NCBI GenBank assembly: GCA_018883325.1
Contig: VEQH01000017.1
Coordinates: forward strand, 1 to 60,894
Source of the DNA: Flavobacteriales bacterium
GTDB taxonomy: Bacteria > Bacteroidota > Bacteroidia > Flavobacteriales_D > Crocinitomicaceae
Reading direction: 5' to 3'
DNA length: 60,894 nucleotides
Shown: positions 35,941 through 44,921 of the stretch, piece by piece
Layout: each line of letters opens with the position of its first letter
Numbering within the stretch: the stretch's first letter is position 1
The notes under the pieces: model-generated
Databases searched by the model: none
The model's input: the letters and a program-made list of their open reading frames with translations, nothing else
What the model was told of the DNA's origin: nothing
Position numbers and translations under genes: made by a program

Positions 35941-36501
35941 TTAAAGTTCATTTATTTTATAAAATTCAGAAAGTGACTTCCTTAAGTTTTGTTTTGCTCT
36001 AAAGATTAAGGATTCAATTGCAGAAAGTGAAAGGTTCATCGCTTCCGCAATTTCTTGATAGCTCAAATCTTCTAAGTTGTAGAGTGTATAAGCAATTTGT
36101 TGATTTTCTGGCAATTTTGCGATTGCTTTAAACAACACTTTTCGACGCTCATCTTGATGTAAAAGTTCATCGGGTGTCTCAGTTTTGATTTCAATGGAAG
36201 AACCAAAAATCGGTATATGAATTCCGAAGCGTTTTTTCCGTTTTTTAAAGCGTAATAGTTCGTTACATTTATTGATTGCAATGCGATAAACCCAGGTAGA
36301 AAGTTTGGAGTCGCCCTTGAAAAATGTGATGGATTGAAAAACAGTGACAAATATTTCTTGGGTTACATCTTCTGCTTCTTCCTTGTTTTGAAGAATGTAA
36401 AAGCAAGTATTAAATATAGGTTTAGCAAAAGTTTTTACCAAATCTTGATAAGCTTTTGGGTCGCCTTGTTGCAATGCTATTATGTCTATTTCTTCGTTCA
36501 A
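35941..36501 (-). CDS. ECF-family RNA polymerase sigma factor
   Basis: The 186-residue protein has sigma region 2 (about 20-90; ILQNKEEAEDVTQEIFVTVF, STWVYRIAINKCNELLRFKK) and region 4 (about 125-178; YNLEDLSYQEIAEAMNLSLS, AIESLIFRAKQNLRKSL). Region 3 is missing, as in ECF sigma factors. The start is TTG: an in-frame stop lies four codons upstream and no ATG is available. It heads the run sigma, anti-sigma-like, CnrX-like, MbnP, MbnH, YHYH and probably activates it. Confidence 0.9.
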   Translation of the reverse strand: MNEEIDIIALQQGDPKAYQDLVKTFAKPIFNTCFYILQNKEEAEDVTQEIFVTVFQSITFFKGDSKLSTWVYRIAINKCNELLRFKKRKKRFGIHIPIFGSSIEIKTETPDELLHQDERRKVLFKAIAKLPENQQIAYTLYNLEDLSYQEIAEAMNLSLSAIESLIFRAKQNLRKSLSEFYKINEL

Positions 36502-36538
36502 CCTAATTTAGACGATAATTGATTGAAAAACTTTTGCA

Positions 36539-36988
36539 TCAATCAAAAAATAAGCGACCATTCACCCATTCTCCGTCCAGAATTGCTTCGTTTTTTCTGT
36601 AAAATTGCAATGCAGGTTCGTTCCAATCCAAAACTTGCCAATCCATTCTTTTAACTTTTCGAGCTTTTGCAATTGCTACTACTTCATCAAAAAGCAATTG
36701 TCCAATTCCTAATTTCCGACAGGATTCTTTGACATAGAAATCTTCTAAATACAAACAGCGACCTTTCCACGTAGAATAGGAAACATAGAACAACGCAAAA
36801 CCAACGATTTCTCCTTCTATTCTTGCAACAATTGCATCGCAAATGTTATCCTCGAATAAATCAATTGCAAGTTGTTCGGCTGTATTGGTAACTTGTTCAG
36901 GTGCTTTTTCATACAAGGCAAGTTCACAAATTAGCTCAAAAATAGCTTTTTCGTCACCTCGTTTCGCTGCGCTAATTTCAGGTTTCAT
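36539..36988 (-). CDS. GNAT-family N-acetyltransferase (diamine acetyltransferase-like)
   Basis: The 149-residue enzyme has the GNAT fold. LYLEDFYVKESCRKLGIGQL contains the acetyl-CoA-binding Arg/Lys-x-x-Gly-x-Gly region in the form found in spermidine/spermine and thialysine acetyltransferases, and DWQVLDWNEPALQFYRK is also typical of that group. Polyamine or amino-acid amine acetylation is therefore the best guess. It begins directly after the sprA stop codon (no gap), so the genes are on one transcript, although no link in function is known. Confidence 0.85.
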   Translation of the reverse strand: MKPEISAAKRGDEKAIFELICELALYEKAPEQVTNTAEQLAIDLFEDNICDAIVARIEGEIVGFALFYVSYSTWKGRCLYLEDFYVKESCRKLGIGQLLFDEVVAIAKARKVKRMDWQVLDWNEPALQFYRKNEAILDGEWVNGRLFFD

Positions 36989-39900
36989 TTATTGTTTCAA
37001 TGCGTTCAAGTCAAAGCGAATCGTGATACCCGTTTTCATTGAACCTGTCACATAACTTGTTTGAACTTTTGGAATATTTAACGACTGATCGTAATAGAAA
37101 ATCGCAGTTAAATGGTCTGTCAATTTGTAGTTTGCATCCAATTTGAACGAAACAGATTGTTGTCCAGCAGTTGCTTGATTGGTATTTTCAACTACTTTAC
37201 GAATCACAGTTAAATTGTCGCGATAGCTAAAATTCAAGTTGATAATTAAGTCATTTTGTTTAACCGCATCGAATGGTAATTTCAATTTCGGGATAACCAA
37301 AACGGTTCCAAAAGTAATTTCTTCGCCTAAATTTTCAGTTACTTGATTGTTGTTCAACGATAAAGTTGCATCACGGCTTTTCTTATATTCAAAATTTGTA
37401 GTCAATGTTTTTCCAAAGATTTTCCAAGTTGCCAAGATTCCAATCAACGGCGCAAATTTTTCTGAAATACGCACATTTTGAACTTGCAAAGGCGAAATAT
37501 AATTGTTGTTGATATCCACAGAATTTGCAAAACCTAGTGCGTCTGTCGTTGAATTTAAGTTTGTCTGCATTCCATCTACAGAAACTGAAGAAGTGTAAGC
37601 GTGATTTAATTTGAACGACTTCAAGAAGTTTTTCGTGAAAGCAAACTGCGTCAAACCACTGTAATTGATATTCCAGTTTGGCAAAGGAATATTCTTAATT
37701 GGATTGATATTTCTATCGTTCACTTTTGAATTCGTGTAGGCAGTTAAGAAAGCTCCAACAACAACATCTTGCTGAGAACCAGAATAACCTGTGTAATATC
37801 CGCTTGGTAAAGAAGATGAATTTTGATTTTTTGAACCAATCAATTGAGAAACAGTTTGTCTATTCGCTAACATATTTGCAAAAACATCTGATTGGTACTC
37901 GCGTCCTTGTTTCACAAACGCTGAATTCCAAGTAATTGTAGAGTATGTCAAACGTGCGGTTTCAAATTTACTTTGGCTTTCAAAAGCTTCACTAATCGAG
38001 TTCCAACGATAGAATTCACCTGAATTGCGACCATAATTTCGCGTCAAACTTAGGTTGATATTGAAATCTTTAAATGGTTCTAAAGTTGCTTTTCCTGTAA
38101 GATTCGCTGAGTGAGTTAATGTAAATTGTCTATTGAGGTTTTCATTCTGAATCAACCAATTGTTATCACGTGATTGCGTTGCAACATTGTAACCGTTTTC
38201 TCTTCCGAAAATAGTGTAGGCTTGTTTACCAAATGTAAATGGAGTCAAACCGAACGTGTTACCATTCATTCCTAAAACGCTTGTTTCTTCGCCGTATCCT
38301 GGCAACATTGTACCGTCGTTCAAAGCGAAAGTACCTGAAACATTTTTCACACTTGTTAGTAATCTCACCCCAACTTGAGCCGCTGGTGGAACTTCTTCTT
38401 TTTCTTTCTCTTTGCGTTTTTCTTCTCTTTCAAGGCGTTTTTCAAAACGTTTTTTCAATCGCTCGTATTTTTTCAACTCTTTTGGAGTCATTTCCTCAAC
38501 AGGTTTCCAAGGCTTGTATTCTTCTTTTGGTTTTGGTGCTGCTGGCTTTGTAGGTTGAGTTGCTGCTTTTCCATCACCATTGATTTTGGCGGTTGGAGCC
38601 TTCGCTTTTCCATTCCCTAAGACTCTTTTGAAATAAGGAATTTTGTTGTAAAGCGTAACAAAATTCGCTTGACCAGTCATATTGATTGTTCTGCTATTTT
38701 GAATCGTGTTACCAAAAGCCGTTTGTCCAAGTGGAGCGCGTTGCCAGTTGTAAGTTCCAGAATATTTGGCATTCGCAGAAATCCAGTTTGTTAAAGGAAA
38801 TTTATCGAAAGGAATATTATAACTCAAACTATAGCTTTGAGTATATTCCATCGTTTTTCCAAAAGATTTGATTTGTGAGTTTATTGTATCCAAAAACTCG
38901 CGATATCCTTCTGGATTATTTACGCGGTCAACGCCGTGATTTCCTTCTTCAAAAATAGATTTATTCGTTGCTGTGAAGGTTGTTTTGATATTTTTTGTCA
39001 AGTCATAACCAATTTGATAGTTACGGTTCCAGTCAAAACGCTTCAAGAAAATTGGATCAAATTCATAATCAGGAACGATGATATTTCTTACTTGTCGTTG
39101 GTTGTAAATACGCGAATAATCATTTGTGAACGAAATATTTTTAGGCATCAAGAATAAATTGAACTCACGCACCAATTGCAACCATTTTGATTTCTCAATG
39201 GCTTTGATTTTCTTGAAAGGTTCAATTGCCTTTCCCGGGAAAGTATAATTGTAATTCAAAGCTCCCGTCCATGTTTTAGTCAAATCTTCCGTGATGTTGA
39301 AATCGCGACGTAGATTTTCAGCATAAGCATAAGTTGCAGACCAGTTTGAAATACGATAAAAATGAGGTTTAGCTCCTGCTTTTGCTTCTTTTCTAACGTT
39401 AGTGAAGTTGAATGATTTTCTAGAAGTAAAATCTTGACCCAATTTAGCACGCTCTTTTCTAGTCGCAGGATCGTAATCTGCTAATTTAACATCTGGATTA
39501 AATGGATCGTATTCTGGATTGATTATTCCCATTGAATATCCGTAGAAGAATGGCAAAGAAACACGAGCTTGTTTTCCGAAGAATTGTCCAAGTTGAACCG
39601 TTGAATTCATATCCACACCAATTCGCTCGTTACGTTGACGATCTTGAACGCGACTTTCAACACTTCCCCAGTTGATTCCTGAATAATTTCCAGAAGCTGA
39701 AACCGTTGCAAAGTCCGCAAGTTGTAATTGCATTTGACCAATTGCAGCAGAACCTCCTTCACTCACGAAATCGGTTAAGCGCATTTCATTGATCCAAACG
39801 ATGGCACATTCTGCATCTCCGTTGTCAGGTTGCCAAATGTTATCAGGGTCGTTTTTCAATGGATTTCGCACACCAACCATAATTGTTCGCATTCCTTGTA

Positions 39901-42900
39901 AGTTAGGACTTCCCTTGACTTTCAATTTGCGCTGATTATTTTGCGGATCAGTTTTAGAATATTCAACAACGTAAGAAACACCAGCTATTCCATCCTCAAT
40001 TTTTTTATTCCTTTCCTTCTTTAAATCCAATAAATCATCAAAAACAATTTCAACGTTATTCGATTCTGGCCAAATTCCCTCAGGAAGTGTTGTTCCCCAA
40101 TCTGTTACATCAAGTGGAAGTTCGTATTCGTAGTAATTCTCTACATAATCAGTTCCTAATCGAACAAATAAAGAAAGTTCTTTGTCTTTTAATTGATTTT
40201 GATTCACTCCTTCAGCGTGAACAAACATTTTCATTTTCTTATAAGTTCTTACGTCAAATTGAACGTTTCTGTACGCTGCTCTTGCGTCACCGTCTTGTAA
40301 ATTACAAACTTCAAGCGCCAAAGCTTGCTCGTTCATCTGACGTTGATAAACTTGGGAAGGGTCAACTTCACGAACAATCCCCGGAGGAACAACGTAATTT
40401 ACTGGTTGACGCTGTGCATTTTCCTCAATGTTTACCGCTGCAATATTGAATGAAGTAAGATTTGGGTCTGTTTGAACACTTAATCCTGGCTGTGTCAAAT
40501 CTTCATAATAACGTCTCCATTCACCGCGAATCAACTCTAACCTTGCGAAACGTAAAACAACTTCTTCGTCAAAATTCTTAAGGAACATACGCATAAAACG
40601 AATTGATCTAAAATCTTGAATTCCATTTACACGTTTCTCAAAATCTCTTATTGGAACTTTGAATTGGTACCACGTTTCCGTTTTATTTCCGTTTTGATAA
40701 ACTTGCGTATTTGTAATATAATTTTGACCAACCGTTTGCAAGTCATTTGGACGTAAACTCACACGGTATTGGAAATAACTTTCGCTTTCAGATAGGTTGT
40801 TATCTGCATTTATATCTTCGATATCTGGTGCATTTGTTGCTTGCGTTGGGTAACCATCTGCATTCATTGAGTTTGACATATTGGTTGTAGGAGAGTTTCC
40901 TTCCATACCATTGAAGCGTTTGTAACGTTTCAAAATGTCTAATGATTCAGCATCGTAGCGATCGTCCAAATAATAAGTGTAATCATCATTTGATGGATCG
41001 GCAATCATTTTGTCCTTGGTTGCTTGACTTAATACTGAATTTCCTTGCACCCAATTCACAAAGTTTTGGTAAGCAATTCGTTCCTCTTCACTTTTCCAAC
41101 CGTCTAAACCAACATCCTGATTTAATCGGGCAGCTTCGTCATTATCAAATGCGTTTACAACAATTTGTTGTGTTGAAATTCTAGACCATAAAGTTGTATC
41201 AACATTATTTGTTAAGCCTGAGGAAGGATCTGGTGGTAAACCATTTTCAAAACTTTTACGTGAATCGGGAAGAATATCTTCAGAAATATTTCCAAGGTTG
41301 AAATATAAATCTCCTCCTGTGTGTGCCGAGTTTGGATTAACAGCCTCTGCATCTTCATTGAATGGATCTAAAACCCAAAATTGAATGAATTCAATGTTTG
41401 CCAACTCAAAATCATTCGTTGTCAACGAACGCATAATTCCTCCCCAACGATTTTCTGGATTGATAAACAAACCTGCTGTATCAACTGTATTCGTCGTATC
41501 GTAATTATAGTAACCTCTTTCTTTTGGATAGTAAGCCAAATCTAAAACGGCAACGTTAGGAATGGAACCATATTGCTGTTGAAGATTAGGGAAAATGTCG
41601 ATTTGATTCACCAAACGCATTCTACTATCGTACAACATTTGTGGGTTTTGCTTGATGTGTTGAGGCGTCAAATTGTTACTTTGATAAAACAATGGATCGA
41701 TTGTGTACCAAGCTAATTTTGAACGTTTGAAACCCGCACTTAAATCTTTTTTAGTTGCCTCTGGAAATAAGTTTGGTTGACCTTGCGGAATTGAAGCTAA
41801 TTTCCAAGCAGTCATACTTTTTAAATCGATCGCACTTTGGCTTGCCTCAAAATCGTCGATGTAAGAAGTACCTTCTTTGTTAATCGCTCTTGGTTGACCT
41901 GGAATTAAATGTGCAACTTCACCTGTGAAAGAGAAAGTTGACATTTGATTGGTAGAAATAACTGGAAGCATATCCACCAATTTTGTCAAGAAAGGAACAT
42001 CTGTTCGAATTGCAAAATCAGCACCAATAACGTTGTTTTTAAAAGGTTCACTTCCAAAGTCAACTTTTTGTGTAACAGGACGTTCCATCATTCTCACCCA
42101 TGTTGCACCTAATTTTATATTTTCGTTGAAACGATAAGTATAGTGACCTCCAATCATCGAACGCGCTTGGAAACCAAATACAGAATTACTTTCAATCGAA
42201 ATTTTTATTGGTGTATTTGATTCAAGGATTCCAGTATTTAAAATTCGCACTGAACTTGAAGCATAATCAATGGTATAATCTTGACCTTCAATCAATTTAA
42301 TTCCACCAGCCGTAACACTTACTGCTCCTTGTGGCACATTCATTACATTCAGTGGAATATTTGAACTCACAGAAGATTGGTATTCACCTTTGAAGATGAA
42401 TCTGTTTTTGCTTGGAATTTGTTGCGCTGCTGTTTTTGTTGAATCATACAATTCAGTGAAAGCAACTTTATTGATAATTACTGGAGAAATACCTGCATCC
42501 ACTAATTTTTCAGCTAATGTTTTTCCGAAAGGTTCAACTGTTGAGAAATAAATTCTACCGTTTTTCTTATTGATTGTTCCTCCGTTGTCAATTTTATTTC
42601 CCACTTGGTTGAATGGAGCAAAGTCAAAAACACCGTCCGCAAAAGGTTGGTTATTTTGATTGATTTTGTCCATATCTAACAAAGTAACAATCTGTTTTCC
42701 ATCCACTCCGTCAAGCGGAACAAATGGTGCAGGAACAGAAGTTTCAGGATTGTTGTAAAGAATGTCAATTTTGAATCCAGTTTGATCCACTTGGAAAGCT
42801 CCAATAGAATAAACGTTTTTCATCATCAAATCCCAAACTTTGTTTTTAGGACTTGTGATAGTTGGTTTTAATAATTTTAAGATTAAAGCTTCTTGACCAC

Positions 42901-44332
42901 TAGCTCCATCCGTTGAAAATTCACCAACTTGGTAAGTTTCACCTCGGTAAGTGTATTCGTAAGCAACCGCCAAAACCTCATCGTTATTCAAAGAAGTATT
43001 CAATGAAATATATCCCAGTAATGAATTGTAAGAAAACTCACTTTCTGCTAATTTTCGAGCATTTTCAACTTTTTCGTATTCCACCGCTTGGTTGAAAGGA
43101 CCAGGAGCGTTAACTTGAGAAGCTAAAATCGTTACAGAATTTGAGAATCCACGAACCAAAGGTTGGTTTGCTGCCCATTCATACAAGCCATTCGCTTGGT
43201 TGTCAGGAATTTCATTAGCAGAAGGATTTCCGGGATTTCCTTCCCAGTTTTCAGGTTTTGCTTCACCTAAATCGGCAAATGCCAACACGTTTCTTGTATT
43301 TTCAGTAATTGATGTTCTGTTTGTTACCCAAACCTCAATTCTCGTAATGAAAATAGTTGAATTTACTACAGGCAAAGTTGACATAGCTGTATCATACTGC
43401 TGTTGATGATACATATTTAAGAAATAGTGACGATTCGCTTCGTAGTTGTCGGCTGTTAATTCAAATTTTTGAATTTGTGCTTTTCCTGTAATATTTATTT
43501 CCGTTCTTTTTCCTTTGGATGAAGCTGCAATTAAATCAAAAGTTGCTCGACCAAATTTCAAGGTTGTTTTCGCTCCAAAAAGCGTTTGTGAACCTTGAAT
43601 CAAAGAAGTTGGTAAATCTAAAGAAACATTTCCAAGTGCAATTTTTTGTAAAATTTGGTCTTCATTTCCTGTATGTTCCAACTTTGAAATATTCTCAAAA
43701 TCGAAGGTTGCACCCGTATTGTATTTCATATTCAACTTCAACTTTGTACCGATTTGTCCCGTTACGTCAAGGTTGATGTTTTGATTGAAGTCGAACCTTG
43801 TCACACGACGTTGGCGCATTGGCAACATTGGGTTATCGTAACGCGATGAAGTTGCACCTAAAGAAAGTTCTAGATTTCCACCGGGAATAATTTTGATTTC
43901 GTCTGACCCAAAGAAGTTCTCAAAAACCTTACTTCCAATCTTTATTGGTAATTCAAAAGTTCGATTTTCAGCTGTTTCCTCTTCGATAATCTCTTGCCAA
44001 TCTAAAGTTTGAGATTTTTTCTCCTCATACTTTAAGTATTCCTCCAAAGTCATCATCGACGGTGGACGGTATAAAATACCATTTCCTAAGGTTTCAGTAA
44101 AGATGTAACTCCCTGTTGTTGGGTCGTAGGTGATTTTTTGTTGCAAAGAAGTAGGATCACCTAAGTCAAAACTTTGTGGCAAGTTTTGATAAGGATTCAT
44201 CGGGTTGATAATCGGAAAAGGAAGATCTGGACCTGTTTGTCCAAAAGCGTCCATTGTGAATAATAACACCAGTAAAAAAACGGATGCTAAAGCACTTATT
44301 AATCTCAAATTGTCAATTCTTTTAGTTTTCAT
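36989..44332 (-). CDS. sprA: Cell surface protein SprA (T9SS outer-membrane translocon)
   Basis: At 2447 residues this is the expected size of SprA/Sov, the very large 36-stranded outer-membrane barrel through which T9SS cargo passes; in gliding species it is also needed for motility. The signal segment is residues 1-32 (ending AFGQTG). Early motifs include the repeated SprA N-terminal domain (LSLGATSSRYDNPMLP, KYNTGATFDFENI), with a second copy in the middle. A Lys/Glu-rich insert (about 1960-2010, EEMTPKELKKYERLKKRFE) lies in the C-terminal part. The order sprA-ruvA-maeB is conserved in Bacteroidota. No frameshift is seen. Confidence 0.95.
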   Translation of the reverse strand: MKTKRIDNLRLISALASVFLLVLLFTMDAFGQTGPDLPFPIINPMNPYQNLPQSFDLGDPTSLQQKITYDPTTGSYIFTETLGNGILYRPPSMMTLEEYLKYEEKKSQTLDWQEIIEEETAENRTFELPIKIGSKVFENFFGSDEIKIIPGGNLELSLGATSSRYDNPMLPMRQRRVTRFDFNQNINLDVTGQIGTKLKLNMKYNTGATFDFENISKLEHTGNEDQILQKIALGNVSLDLPTSLIQGSQTLFGAKTTLKFGRATFDLIAASSKGKRTEINITGKAQIQKFELTADNYEANRHYFLNMYHQQQYDTAMSTLPVVNSTIFITRIEVWVTNRTSITENTRNVLAFADLGEAKPENWEGNPGNPSANEIPDNQANGLYEWAANQPLVRGFSNSVTILASQVNAPGPFNQAVEYEKVENARKLAESEFSYNSLLGYISLNTSLNNDEVLAVAYEYTYRGETYQVGEFSTDGASGQEALILKLLKPTITSPKNKVWDLMMKNVYSIGAFQVDQTGFKIDILYNNPETSVPAPFVPLDGVDGKQIVTLLDMDKINQNNQPFADGVFDFAPFNQVGNKIDNGGTINKKNGRIYFSTVEPFGKTLAEKLVDAGISPVIINKVAFTELYDSTKTAAQQIPSKNRFIFKGEYQSSVSSNIPLNVMNVPQGAVSVTAGGIKLIEGQDYTIDYASSSVRILNTGILESNTPIKISIESNSVFGFQARSMIGGHYTYRFNENIKLGATWVRMMERPVTQKVDFGSEPFKNNVIGADFAIRTDVPFLTKLVDMLPVISTNQMSTFSFTGEVAHLIPGQPRAINKEGTSYIDDFEASQSAIDLKSMTAWKLASIPQGQPNLFPEATKKDLSAGFKRSKLAWYTIDPLFYQSNNLTPQHIKQNPQMLYDSRMRLVNQIDIFPNLQQQYGSIPNVAVLDLAYYPKERGYYNYDTTNTVDTAGLFINPENRWGGIMRSLTTNDFELANIEFIQFWVLDPFNEDAEAVNPNSAHTGGDLYFNLGNISEDILPDSRKSFENGLPPDPSSGLTNNVDTTLWSRISTQQIVVNAFDNDEAARLNQDVGLDGWKSEEERIAYQNFVNWVQGNSVLSQATKDKMIADPSNDDYTYYLDDRYDAESLDILKRYKRFNGMEGNSPTTNMSNSMNADGYPTQATNAPDIEDINADNNLSESESYFQYRVSLRPNDLQTVGQNYITNTQVYQNGNKTETWYQFKVPIRDFEKRVNGIQDFRSIRFMRMFLKNFDEEVVLRFARLELIRGEWRRYYEDLTQPGLSVQTDPNLTSFNIAAVNIEENAQRQPVNYVVPPGIVREVDPSQVYQRQMNEQALALEVCNLQDGDARAAYRNVQFDVRTYKKMKMFVHAEGVNQNQLKDKELSLFVRLGTDYVENYYEYELPLDVTDWGTTLPEGIWPESNNVEIVFDDLLDLKKERNKKIEDGIAGVSYVVEYSKTDPQNNQRKLKVKGSPNLQGMRTIMVGVRNPLKNDPDNIWQPDNGDAECAIVWINEMRLTDFVSEGGSAAIGQMQLQLADFATVSASGNYSGINWGSVESRVQDRQRNERIGVDMNSTVQLGQFFGKQARVSLPFFYGYSMGIINPEYDPFNPDVKLADYDPATRKERAKLGQDFTSRKSFNFTNVRKEAKAGAKPHFYRISNWSATYAYAENLRRDFNITEDLTKTWTGALNYNYTFPGKAIEPFKKIKAIEKSKWLQLVREFNLFLMPKNISFTNDYSRIYNQRQVRNIIVPDYEFDPIFLKRFDWNRNYQIGYDLTKNIKTTFTATNKSIFEEGNHGVDRVNNPEGYREFLDTINSQIKSFGKTMEYTQSYSLSYNIPFDKFPLTNWISANAKYSGTYNWQRAPLGQTAFGNTIQNSRTINMTGQANFVTLYNKIPYFKRVLGNGKAKAPTAKINGDGKAATQPTKPAAPKPKEEYKPWKPVEEMTPKELKKYERLKKRFEKRLEREEKRKEKEKEEVPPAAQVGVRLLTSVKNVSGTFALNDGTMLPGYGEETSVLGMNGNTFGLTPFTFGKQAYTIFGRENGYNVATQSRDNNWLIQNENLNRQFTLTHSANLTGKATLEPFKDFNINLSLTRNYGRNSGEFYRWNSISEAFESQSKFETARLTYSTITWNSAFVKQGREYQSDVFANMLANRQTVSQLIGSKNQNSSSLPSGYYTGYSGSQQDVVVGAFLTAYTNSKVNDRNINPIKNIPLPNWNINYSGLTQFAFTKNFLKSFKLNHAYTSSVSVDGMQTNLNSTTDALGFANSVDINNNYISPLQVQNVRISEKFAPLIGILATWKIFGKTLTTNFEYKKSRDATLSLNNNQVTENLGEEITFGTVLVIPKLKLPFDAVKQNDLIINLNFSYRDNLTVIRKVVENTNQATAGQQSVSFKLDANYKLTDHLTAIFYYDQSLNIPKVQTSYVTGSMKTGITIRFDLNALKQ

Positions 44333-44339
44333 TCAACTT

Positions 44340-44915
44340 TTACAACAGCTTTAATGCGCCTTTTATGAGTTGTTCAACAGTTTCGCTTCCTGAATCGATT
44401 CTATCCAATACCTTTTCAGCTGATTTTTTATCAAATCCGAGCGAAACTAATGCTGTTAACGCATCAAATCTATTTGTATTGTTTTTAGAATTGTTAATTT
44501 CAGTATCTCCACTGAATTTTAACACTTTCCCTTTCAAGTCAATAATTACCCTTTGTGCTGTCTTTGCGCCAATTCCCTTCACTTTTTGAATGGTAGTGAC
44601 ATCTTCCGTTTGGATTGCATTAGCAATTTCCTCAGGTGAAAGCGACGAAAGCATAATCAAAGCCGTATTTGGGCCAATACCTGAAACGCTGATTAAGAAA
44701 TTGAACATTTCGCGCTCATCTTTGGTGTTGAAACCATATAATAAATGAGCATCTTCCCGAACGATTAATTTTGTAAAAATCTTAATGGATTCACTTTCTG
44801 AAAGTTGAGAAAAAGTGTGCAATGAGATTTTTACTTCATAACCTACTCCTCCACACTCAATCAATAATTCAGTTGGGTATTTTTCAATTAATCTGCCGTT
44901 TAAGGAACCAATCAT
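44340..44915 (-). CDS. ruvA: Holliday junction branch migration protein RuvA
   Basis: The 191-residue protein has the RuvA OB-fold N-terminus (MIGSLNGRLIEKYPTELLIE), helix-hairpin-helix segments (FLISVSGIGPNTALIMLSSL and KVKGIGAKTAQRVIIDLKGK) and the C-terminal UBA-like domain III (ALVSLGFDKKSAEKVLDRI). It tetramerises on Holliday junctions and recruits RuvB. Length is normal. It starts six bases after the maeB stop and ends seven bases before sprA. Confidence 0.96.
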   Translation of the reverse strand: MIGSLNGRLIEKYPTELLIECGGVGYEVKISLHTFSQLSESESIKIFTKLIVREDAHLLYGFNTKDEREMFNFLISVSGIGPNTALIMLSSLSPEEIANAIQTEDVTTIQKVKGIGAKTAQRVIIDLKGKVLKFSGDTEINNSKNNTNRFDALTALVSLGFDKKSAEKVLDRIDSGSETVEQLIKGALKLL

Positions 44916-44921
44916 TTTTGT

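Noticed and set aside
38239..38620. Overlapping plus-strand frames of 81-104 residues inside sprA
   Set aside because: They are the antisense of the Lys/Glu-rich insert of SprA and give Phe/Leu runs with no family resemblance.
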